64,000 bases of DNA from Desulfarculaceae bacterium (lineage in GTDB: Bacteria; Desulfobacterota; Desulfarculia; Desulfarculales; Desulfarculaceae), in assembly GCA_021737145.1 (NCBI GenBank), contig JAIPEN010000001.1, positions 1-64,000 of the forward strand. Direction: 5' to 3'. This document shows, one piece after another, positions 57,614-64,000 of the stretch; within the stretch, counting starts at the first letter, position 1, and every line of letters begins with the position of its first letter. The notes beneath the pieces were generated by a model. That model saw only the letters and a program-made list of their open reading frames with translations. It searched no databases and was not told the DNA's origin. Both the position numbers and the translations under genes were made by a program.

Positions 57614-59728
57614 ATGAAGTTCACATTGAGCGCCAAAAAGGCCTGCCGCCTGCTGCTTGGCACGGCCATGCTGCTGACCGCCCTGTGTCTGGCGGCCTGC
57701 GCCCCCACCCAGGCCCCGACGCCGTCAACCCCCAAGGACGCCGCCGGAGGCATCCCCGGCTACAAGCGCACCACTCCCGAGGCCGCCAACCTGGCCAAGG
57801 TGGGGCAGGAGCGCTTGGAGCGGGGCCGCTACCTCTTGGCCGTGGACGCCTTCCGCGCCGCTCTCACCTACAATCCCGGCCCGGCCCTGGAGAGCAGGGT
57901 GCGCCTGGGTTTGGCCCAGGCCTACGAGGGCGCCCGCCAGCGGGCCATGGCCGTGGACCAGCTCCGCCACATGCCGGCCAAGGGCAGCGACCCGGAGGCC
58001 CTGGTGAAAGCGGCCCTTTTGCTGGGCGAGTTGGAGCGCAAGCTGGGGCAATGGGCCCAGGCCGAGGCAACCCTTCGCCGGGTGCTTGATAATCCCAACC
58101 GTCCCCTGAGCGACGCGGAACGCAAAAAGGCCCTGAGCACCCTGGCCGACACCCAGGCCGATCTGGGGCATTACGGCCAGGCTACGGGCACCATTTTGGA
58201 GATCGCCGCCATGCAGGGCGGCCAGATGTCCATGGGCATGCGCGACCGTCTGGGCGAGGTGTCCGGGCGGGCCTCGGCCGCCGAGCTGGAGGCTCAGCTG
58301 GGCAAGCCCCGTCCGCCCGCGCTCAACGCCCTGTTGCTGCTCTCCCTGGCCAAGGCCCAGCTGCGCGAAGGCCGACTGGAAGAGGCAACCTCCACCGCGG
58401 CCCAGGTGGCCACCTTGACCAAGGACCCGGACATGCAAGCCAAGGTCAAGGCGGTGCAAAAAGACATCATGCAGGCCCGCATGGTCAACCCGGTGGCCGT
58501 GGGGGCCATATTGCCCCTGAGCGGGCCCTGGGCCCAGCCGGGCCGCGAGGTGCTGGCCGCCCTGGAGCTGGGCCTGGGTCTGTACGAGACCACCACCGGC
58601 AACGCCCCGGTGCTCTACATCGCCGACAGCAAGGGCAAAGCCCTGGAATCGGTGACCGCGGTGGACAAGTTGGTGGATCAGCACAAAGTCATGGCCATCA
58701 TCGGGCCCATGGGCGCGGCTGCCTCCTTGGCCGCGGCCCGCCAAGCCCAGCTAAGGCAGGTGCCCCTGATCAGCCTGGCCCGGGTGGACGGCGTGGTCCG
58801 CGCCGGGGACTACGTTTTCCAGAACTCGCTCACCCCGTCCCGCCAGATGGACGGGCTGCTCCACGAGGCCGTGGACCTGCGCGGGCTGAAGCGTTTCGCG
58901 GTGCTGGCGCCGGACAACTCCTATGGCCGGGGCTTCGCCTCGCTGCTGCGCAACGGGGTGGTGGCCCGGGGGGGCAGCCTGGTGCGCGTGGTCTACTTCG
59001 ACCCCACGGCCAAGGACTACACTCCCTATGTGAAGAAGCTGGTGCAACTGCCGGCCAAGAAGTTCCGCCCCGGCGAAAAGGACGCCCCGCAGCCGAAGAT
59101 AGATTTTCAGGCCCTGCTCATCCCGGACGGCCCCCAGGCCGTGGCCATGGCCGCCAGCCAGTTGCGCTACTTCGACGTGACCGGGGTGCTGCTCATGGGC
59201 ACCGACCTGTGGCATGACTCGCGTTTGCTGGAGTTGGCCTCCCGCGACGTGCAGGGAGCCGTATTCCCGGGGCTGTTCAACGCCTCGGCCAGCGGCGATC
59301 CCCTGGTCAAGAAGTTCGTGAACGAGTTCACCTCGGCCATGGGGCGGGTGCCCACCCTGCTGGAGGCCCAGGGCTATGACGCGGCCCTGGTGCTGCGCCA
59401 TTTGATCAGCCAGCCCCAGCCGCCCCGCACCCGGCCGGCCATGCGCCATGCCCTGTTGGAGGTGAAGGATCTGCCCGGGGTTTGCGGAACCCTGAGCATC
59501 ACCCCCCAGCGCATCTTCAACGAGGCGGTGACCATCTTCACGGTAAAGGGTAAGATCTTCCGGCCGGTGCAGGAGCAGGACCGGGTGTTGCCCGAGGCCA
59601 TGGCCGACCCCAACGCGCCCGTTGATCCGGCCGCGTCGGGGGATGCCGCCGGCACCGGAGGCCCAGAGGCCAAGCCGGCCCCCCCGGCGGCCATGCAGCC
59701 GGCCGGGGAGAGCCATCCCTCGCAATAG
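57614..59728 (+). CDS. TPR and type 1 periplasmic-binding-fold lipoprotein (LppC/PBP activator-like)
   Basis: A 704-residue lipoprotein with signal and lipobox (LAAC near residue 27). Residues ~50-280 are TPR-like helical repeats (RYLLAVDAFRAALTYNPG, GHYGQATGTILEIAAM). Residues ~295-650 are a two-lobed Leu/Ile/Val-type binding fold (GAILPLSGPWAQPGREVLAA, AIIGPMGAAASLAAAR, ALLIPDGPQAVAMAASQLR). A TPR domain joined to this fold is the LpoA/LppC design, an outer-membrane activator of penicillin-binding proteins, but ligand-binding alone is possible. The final ~50 residues are Pro/Ala-rich and disordered. Confidence 0.82.
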   Translation: MKFTLSAKKACRLLLGTAMLLTALCLAACAPTQAPTPSTPKDAAGGIPGYKRTTPEAANLAKVGQERLERGRYLLAVDAFRAALTYNPGPALESRVRLGLAQAYEGARQRAMAVDQLRHMPAKGSDPEALVKAALLLGELERKLGQWAQAEATLRRVLDNPNRPLSDAERKKALSTLADTQADLGHYGQATGTILEIAAMQGGQMSMGMRDRLGEVSGRASAAELEAQLGKPRPPALNALLLLSLAKAQLREGRLEEATSTAAQVATLTKDPDMQAKVKAVQKDIMQARMVNPVAVGAILPLSGPWAQPGREVLAALELGLGLYETTTGNAPVLYIADSKGKALESVTAVDKLVDQHKVMAIIGPMGAAASLAAARQAQLRQVPLISLARVDGVVRAGDYVFQNSLTPSRQMDGLLHEAVDLRGLKRFAVLAPDNSYGRGFASLLRNGVVARGGSLVRVVYFDPTAKDYTPYVKKLVQLPAKKFRPGEKDAPQPKIDFQALLIPDGPQAVAMAASQLRYFDVTGVLLMGTDLWHDSRLLELASRDVQGAVFPGLFNASASGDPLVKKFVNEFTSAMGRVPTLLEAQGYDAALVLRHLISQPQPPRTRPAMRHALLEVKDLPGVCGTLSITPQRIFNEAVTIFTVKGKIFRPVQEQDRVLPEAMADPNAPVDPAASGDAAGTGGPEAKPAPPAAMQPAGESHPSQ

Positions 59729-59746
59729 GTCTTTTTTAAGGCTGGA

Positions 59747-60313
59747 TCAATCGAAAATCTTTTGGCCGCTCAAGGCCGAGGCCAGGCGCGCGATGTGCAC
59801 CCCGTGGGCTCGGGATGGCTGGGTGCGCTCGTCGGGCAGGCCGCCGTCTATGGGCGACAGGTCCTCGTTGTGAGCCCGGCCATAGGCTCCCCACTGCAAA
59901 CCCGACTGCTGGTAATTGGGCGCGTTTTTGGGCAAGGGCACCAGGATCATGCCCAGCTCGGCCAGGTTGTTGAGCATGGCCAGCAGGGTCAGTTCCGCGC
60001 CGCTGCCCGCGCCTCCGTAGCCCGATCCGCAGGCGAACACCGCCCCCACCTTGCCTATGACCTTGTCGCCCATCCACAGGCCGCCGCACTGGGTGTCGAT
60101 GAACTTTTTCATGCGCCAGTCCATGCTGCCCATGTGCACCGGGGTGCCCAGGACCAGGGCGTCGGCGGCCAGCACGTCCTCCGCCTTGGCCTCCTCGGCC
60201 TGCATCAGCTTGGCTGAGCAGCCTTCCACCGACTCCACCCCCTGGGCCAAGGCGCGGGCCATCTTGCCGGTGCCGTCATGATCGCTGGAAAAAACGATGA
60301 GTATCCGAGCCAT
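59747..60313 (-). CDS. Flavodoxin-like NAD(P)H-dependent oxidoreductase (WrbA-like)
   Basis: A 188-residue flavodoxin-fold protein. ARILIVFSSDHDGTGKMARAL is the FMN phosphate loop, ALVLGTPVHMGSMDWRMKKF and VFACGSGYGGAGSGAELTLL are the isoalloxazine-binding segments, as in WrbA-type quinone reductases or multimeric flavodoxins. It is convergent with the preceding lipoprotein gene and separated from the catabolic cluster by a terminator. Confidence 0.82.
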   Translation of the reverse strand: MARILIVFSSDHDGTGKMARALAQGVESVEGCSAKLMQAEEAKAEDVLAADALVLGTPVHMGSMDWRMKKFIDTQCGGLWMGDKVIGKVGAVFACGSGYGGAGSGAELTLLAMLNNLAELGMILVPLPKNAPNYQQSGLQWGAYGRAHNEDLSPIDGGLPDERTQPSRAHGVHIARLASALSGQKIFD

Positions 60314-60394
60314 GGGGCCTTACCTCCTTGTTGGCGAACTGGGCATATATATTTCATTGAGCCACCAAAACGCGTTTGATGCAAATGGGCGCCG

Positions 60395-60432
60395 TACAAA
60401 AGAAGGGGCCCTGCCGCGAACGGCGGGGCCCC
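60395..60432 (-). terminator. Intrinsic terminator of the mmsA-like transcript
   Basis: GGGGCCCTGCCG (60405-60416) pairs with CGGCGGGGCCCC (60421-60432, one U-G) around CGAA, followed on the minus strand by TTCTTTTGT. It is about 50 bases past the aldehyde dehydrogenase stop. Confidence 0.78.
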
Positions 60433-60481
60433 CGGGCTTGGGAGGGGGATTCGCCTTGGGAGCAAGGCGATTGTCTTGCGC

Positions 60482-61972
60482 CTAGACCCAGCGCGCGGTG
60501 ACGGTCCTTTCATCCAGGAACAGGCGCATGGAGGCCATGCGGGACTTGGCCGCGCCCAGGAAGGACTTGCGCTTGGAGCCCAAGGGGAAGAAGGCGTAGG
60601 GCTGGGGCACGCCCACGTTGATGCCCACGTTGCCCACGTTTACCTCGCGGGCGAACTTGCGCGCGTTGTATCCGCTGGCGGTCATGATGCAGGCGCTGTG
60701 TCCCAGGTCGGTCTTGGAATTGATCCAGCCGATGACCTGCTCCATGCTGTCGGCCCGGATGAGCGCGGCCACCGCGCCAAAGGCCTCTTCCTTGCAGATT
60801 TCCATGTCAATGTCGGCGTCTTCCAAAATGGTGGGGCCCAGGAAGTAGCCGTCGGGATACTCGGGGGGCAGCATGCCCCGGCCGTCCAGCACCATCTTGG
60901 CGCCCTCGGCCAGGCCCTTTTCGATCCAGGCGATCACCTTGTCGCGGCCGCCGGGGGTGGCGTAGGGGCCCATGGTCACCGACTCGTCCAGGCCGTAGCC
61001 CAGTTTCATGGCCGAGGCGTTGGCCGTTAGGGCCTCCTTGACTTCCTCGTAGCGCTTCTGGTCGCCGATGATCACCACGTTGTCCGAGCCCAGGCAGCGC
61101 TGGCCGGTCATGCCGAAGCAGCCCTGGCGCACGTAGCCCGGGCAGGCCGCCAGGTCGGCGTCGGGCATGATCAACACGGTGTTCTTGCCGTTGCCGTTGA
61201 GGCTGGAGGTTTTGCCCAGCTTGCCGCACTGCCCGAACAAATCCAGGCCGGCCGAGGTGGAGCCGATAAAGCCGATGCCCTCGATCTCCGGCTGCTCCAG
61301 GATGTAGGAGTTCACCTCGCGGCCGCCGTGGATCAGGTTGATGCACCCGTCCGGGAAACCGGCCTCCAGGGCCACCCGGCTCATGTACTCAGCGGCCACC
61401 GGGTCCTGGCGCGAGGGGCTGATCACCACCGGGCAGCCCGCGGCCAGGGCGTAGGGCACAAAGGAGCTCCAGGCGTGCATGGGGATGTTGCCCGGGGTCA
61501 CGATGAGAAAGGCGCCCAGGGGCTCCCAGGTGAGCCACATGTCGATGCCGCCCGCCAGGTTGTCCAAATGCTCGTTGCGCGAGACCAGGCCATAGGCGGC
61601 CGAGCAGGCGGACTCGATGTTTTCGATGCAACGCCGCACCGAACCGGCCGCCTCCTTGTAGGTGCGGCCGTGGTCCTGGGTCAACACCCGGCTGAGGGTG
61701 TCGGCCTCGCGGTCGTAGATCTGGCGCATGTCGAACAGCATGCGGGCCCGCTCCCGGAGGGCGATGCCCTTGAGGGACTCGAACGCGCCGGCCGCCGCCT
61801 CCACCGCCGCCCTGGCTTCTTGCTTGGTGGCGGTGGGATACTCGGCGATCACCTCGCCGGTGGCCGGGTTGGTGGTCTGGTTGATTATCTCGGACTTGGA
61901 CTCCACCCACTCGCCGCCGATGAGCAGCTTGAGGCGTCCATAGTGTTTTTTGACCTCTGGCAACATTGCCAT
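60482..61972 (-). CDS. Methylmalonate-semialdehyde dehydrogenase-type aldehyde dehydrogenase
   Basis: A 496-residue ALDH-superfamily enzyme. IVTPGNIPMHAWSSFVPYALAAGCP, IGFIGSTSAGLDLF and the nucleophile segment GMTGQRCLGSDNVV are clear. The usual general-base ELGG motif is replaced by LNGNGKN, like the LGAKN of CoA-acylating MmsA, so a CoA-dependent semialdehyde oxidation is likely. The exact semialdehyde is unknown. It lies downstream of an AA_synth protein and an enamidase-like hydrolase. ATG 61972 follows GGAG. Confidence 0.82.
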   Translation of the reverse strand: MAMLPEVKKHYGRLKLLIGGEWVESKSEIINQTTNPATGEVIAEYPTATKQEARAAVEAAAGAFESLKGIALRERARMLFDMRQIYDREADTLSRVLTQDHGRTYKEAAGSVRRCIENIESACSAAYGLVSRNEHLDNLAGGIDMWLTWEPLGAFLIVTPGNIPMHAWSSFVPYALAAGCPVVISPSRQDPVAAEYMSRVALEAGFPDGCINLIHGGREVNSYILEQPEIEGIGFIGSTSAGLDLFGQCGKLGKTSSLNGNGKNTVLIMPDADLAACPGYVRQGCFGMTGQRCLGSDNVVIIGDQKRYEEVKEALTANASAMKLGYGLDESVTMGPYATPGGRDKVIAWIEKGLAEGAKMVLDGRGMLPPEYPDGYFLGPTILEDADIDMEICKEEAFGAVAALIRADSMEQVIGWINSKTDLGHSACIMTASGYNARKFAREVNVGNVGINVGVPQPYAFFPLGSKRKSFLGAAKSRMASMRLFLDERTVTARWV

Positions 61973-62029
61973 GACTGTTGACTCCGAAAAAGGTGGGGGC
62001 AGGGCAGCCATGCCGGCTGCCGGGTTGTT

Positions 62030-62608
62030 TTAGCGCAGGCCGTCCTCGTACTTGGCCTCTTCCTTGGTCAGCCCGCCCACGCGGGGCAGGGGGCGTCCCG
62101 AGTCGGTGACCACCAGGGCCACCAATATCTCGTCGGGAAGGGGCGCGTCCTCCAGGCTTACGGTCATGCCGTCAAAGTGGGAGCGGACAAAGGCCGCGTC
62201 CTTGTGGTTCAGGGGAACGTCGATGGTGCAGCCGGCCGGACCCCGCTTTTTGACCGAGGGGATCAGGGCCAGGCCCCGGCCCAGGGCCTTGCGGAAGGGG
62301 GCGCCCAGCTTGGGGTGCAGAATGGCCGCGCCGTGCTCCAACTCGCCCCTGAGGCCCACGATGGCCGCCTTGCCGTAGCTCTCGCACTGCTCGGGCTCGA
62401 CGCCCAGGGCCTCGCGGGCCTTGTCGCCCAAAAGGCCGCCCAGCTCCTCGCCCATGTCCATGAGCTCGCTCAAGTCCTCTTGGTACTCATGGGCAAAGGG
62501 GTTGGCGATTACCGCGATGGCCGCGGCCTTGCGGGTGGGCGGGGCGATGCTCTTGCCCGCCTCGCTCAGGGTTTCTTCGACTATGGTGACCAGCTTGCGA
62601 ATCCGCAT
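62030..62608 (-). CDS. AA_synth family (DUF1185) protein
   Basis: A 192-residue protein of the amino-acid-synthesis (PF06684) family: VTIVEETLSEAGKSIAPPTRKAAAIAVIANPFA at the N-terminus and AAIVGLRGELEHGAAILHPKLGAPFRKALG are family segments. No activity has been firmly assigned; members commonly sit beside amidohydrolases and dehydrogenases in catabolic clusters, as here. Its ATG is 29 bases after the upstream amidohydrolase stop. Confidence 0.85.
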   Translation of the reverse strand: MRIRKLVTIVEETLSEAGKSIAPPTRKAAAIAVIANPFAHEYQEDLSELMDMGEELGGLLGDKAREALGVEPEQCESYGKAAIVGLRGELEHGAAILHPKLGAPFRKALGRGLALIPSVKKRGPAGCTIDVPLNHKDAAFVRSHFDGMTVSLEDAPLPDEILVALVVTDSGRPLPRVGGLTKEEAKYEDGLR

Positions 62609-62637
62609 GGTTCAATCCTCCAAAAAAACTATTCAGA

Positions 62638-63795
62638 CTAGGCGGCCACCTGGGCGGCGCGCATCGGCGGCGGGGTGTTGCGGCTCTTGGCAACCACCAC
62701 CTTGCCGTCGATCAGGATAAGGGAAACGCCGGGGGTGTCGCCCTCGGCTAGGGCCTGGAGCACGTCCTTGCCCGGCGAGCCGATGGGGGTGTCCATGCAA
62801 ACCAGGTCCGCCTCGCGGCCCTCGGCGATGACTCCCCGGTTCAGGCCGTAGAGCGCCGCGGTGTTGCCGCTGGCCATGGCCACGGTCAGCTCCGGAGCCA
62901 CCCCGCCCAGGCTGGCCACCAGGGCCATGTTGCGCAGGATGCCCAGGGTTACCACCCCGGTGCCCGAGGGCGCGTCGTTGCCGAAGATCACCCGGCCCCA
63001 TTGCTTGGTCTCGTTTATGTACCGGGCCACCTCCGCCGCGCGGCGCACGTTGCCGCACTGCACGATCTCGATGGCCGCGTCGCTCTGGTCGATGATGGCC
63101 TTGGCCCCTTCCAGGCTCACCGCGGTGGGGCCGCCGTTGATGTGGCTGGCCACCGAGGGATTGACCGCGATGATCTGCTCGGCGCCCACCACCGAAGAGC
63201 CGGGGATGGAGGTGCCGCCGGTGTGCATCATCACGGTCATGCCGCGCTTGCGGGCCCAGGAGACCATCTCCGTGGCCTCGGGGGGCTCCTTGACCGAACC
63301 CAGGCCCACCTCGCCCACCACGCGCACGCCGGCCTGGAAGCACTCTTCAATATCTTGTTCGGTCAGGCCCTTTTCCAGGATCAGGGAGCCGCCCAAAACT
63401 TTCATGCCGCCGGGGCGTACCGTGGCCCAGCTCTTGGCGGCCACGATGGCCAGGCTCTTGGCGCCCAGGGGGTCCTTGGGGCGGCCGGGCAGGTGCACCT
63501 CTCCCGCGCTGATGGAGGTGGTCACACCGCCATGCAGGGAGGAGTCCAGAAAATTGACCATCAGCTGGCGCGGGGTCCAGTCGCCCAGCACCACGTGGCA
63601 GTGGGAGTCGATCAATCCCGGAGTCAGGGCGCAGCCCTTGGCGTCGATGACCGTGGCCCCTTCCGGGGCGCTCAGGCCGGAGCCGACTTTTTGGATCAGG
63701 CCGTCGTCGATGAGGATGCTGTCCGCCTCCAGGATGGGCTTGTCCACCTGGCCGCTGAGCATCAGACCCACGTTTTTAATAAGAACCGTGCTCAT
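62638..63795 (-). CDS. Amidohydrolase-superfamily enzyme, enamidase-like
   Basis: A 385-residue TIM-barrel amidohydrolase. VLIKNVGLMLSG at the N-terminus, the metal motif LTPGLIDSHCHVVLGDWTPR near 65, VMMHTGGTSIPGSSVVGAEQ and SHINGGPTAVSLEGAKAI for the later His ligands, and FGNDAPSGTGV with the final Asp. The pattern resembles enamidase of nicotinate fermentation (6-oxotetrahydronicotinate hydrolysis), but the substrate could be another cyclic amide. It is followed by AA_synth and the aldehyde dehydrogenase, so the three may degrade a heterocycle or amide. Start ATG 63795 is behind GGAGG. Confidence 0.78.
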   Translation of the reverse strand: MSTVLIKNVGLMLSGQVDKPILEADSILIDDGLIQKVGSGLSAPEGATVIDAKGCALTPGLIDSHCHVVLGDWTPRQLMVNFLDSSLHGGVTTSISAGEVHLPGRPKDPLGAKSLAIVAAKSWATVRPGGMKVLGGSLILEKGLTEQDIEECFQAGVRVVGEVGLGSVKEPPEATEMVSWARKRGMTVMMHTGGTSIPGSSVVGAEQIIAVNPSVASHINGGPTAVSLEGAKAIIDQSDAAIEIVQCGNVRRAAEVARYINETKQWGRVIFGNDAPSGTGVVTLGILRNMALVASLGGVAPELTVAMASGNTAALYGLNRGVIAEGREADLVCMDTPIGSPGKDVLQALAEGDTPGVSLILIDGKVVVAKSRNTPPPMRAAQVAA

Positions 63796-63827
63796 GGGTG
63801 TAAATCCTCCTCCAAAAAACGCGCCGC

Positions 63828-64000
63828 CTACCAACTGGGCGGGGTCACCACCCACACCACGCGGCAGGGCTCGTTGGCCTCGTTGGTCCAGGCGTGGGGC
63901 TGGCTGGATGAGTAATAAAAGGACGAACCAGCGGGCACCAGATGGATGTCCTCGCCCAGGCGAAGGGTGAGCTCACCCTCCAGCACCAGGCCGAACTCCT
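63828..64000 (-). CDS. Cupin-domain protein, C-terminal fragment (cut by window edge)
   Basis: The last 57 codons of a minus-strand gene. EFGLVLEGELTLRLGEDIHL and SFYYSSSQPHAWTNEANEPC are cupin strands with a His at the typical position, ending PPSW and TAG (63828-63830). The strands resemble those of XRE-cupin regulators found beside catabolic operons, so it may be the cluster's regulator, but the N-terminal part lies outside the window. Confidence 0.7.
   Translation of the reverse strand, partial: EFGLVLEGELTLRLGEDIHLVPAGSSFYYSSSQPHAWTNEANEPCRVVWVVTPPSW

Noticed and set aside
1..64000. CRISPR arrays, rRNA genes or a replication origin
   Set aside because: No regularly spaced repeats, no rRNA-like stretches and no DnaA-box cluster were noticed by eye.

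Overview
The window is high-GC, densely packed DNA from a Gram-negative anaerobe. I read it as a deltaproteobacterium (Desulfobacterota), possibly close to Desulfarculus-like sulfate reducers. The basis is an Rnf complex with ApbE, an indolepyruvate:ferredoxin oxidoreductase (iorAB), Kdo synthesis (kdsA, kdsC), many PilZ/GGDEF/two-component proteins, cysteine-cluster proteins and LarE. The lineage is an inference from gene content, not a phylogeny. Most genes begin with clear Shine-Dalgarno (SD) sequences, and many intergenic gaps hold a recognisable sigma70 promoter (TTGACA, 17 bp, a TATAAT-like box).

Layout. 1-900: truncated Fic gene, HigA-like regulator and tRNA-Lys(CTT), possibly the edge of an island. 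0.9-9.4 kb: ADP-ribosylglycohydrolase, ABC-F ATPase, concentrative nucleoside transporter, a MITE-like inverted-repeat element, tRNA-Pro(GGG), a glutamine-amidotransferase-like protein, TldD and a rhodanese-like protein. 9.4-14.9 kb: the operon rpsF-rpsR-DUF2232-rplI-dnaB-hflX (minus strand). 14.9-19.9 kb: Nudix hydrolase, TPR protein, MtaB, and an aminotransferase behind a complete transcription attenuator with a Tyr-rich leader peptide. 20-25 kb: small envelope and stress proteins. 25-32.6 kb: the operon rnfC-D-G-E-A-B-apbE. 32.6-37 kb: two-component genes facing iorAB. 37-46 kb: diguanylate cyclase, DUF2284 protein, pyrG-kdsA-kdsC, CBS-ACT protein, larE, glgA, PilZ protein. 46-56 kb: folate-ligase-like protein, large LamG-containing secreted protein, HELVH protein, FmdB, SIR2, SAM hydrolase, radical SAM protein, CGGC protein, a REC-like protein. 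56-59.7 kb: hrcA, grpE and a LppC/LivK-like lipoprotein. 59.7-64 kb: flavodoxin-like protein and a catabolic cluster (MmsA-like dehydrogenase, AA_synth protein, enamidase-like amidohydrolase, cupin).

The most interesting system is the Rnf operon. RnfB is fused to a complete GltD/NfnB-like FAD and NAD(P)H oxidoreductase, while RnfC has lost the glycine-rich loop that forms the NADH/FMN site in canonical RnfC. RnfD also has a degenerate flavinylation motif. Together these suggest a rewired Rnf complex in which pyridine nucleotide is oxidised on RnfB instead of RnfC. A long rnf 5' leader with an internal terminator-like hairpin may regulate it. The second strong signal is the attenuator before the aminotransferase: promoter, 22-residue leader with four consecutive Tyr codons, antiterminator segment, terminator and gene are all present, predicting control by tyrosyl-tRNA charging and suggesting an aromatic aminotransferase.
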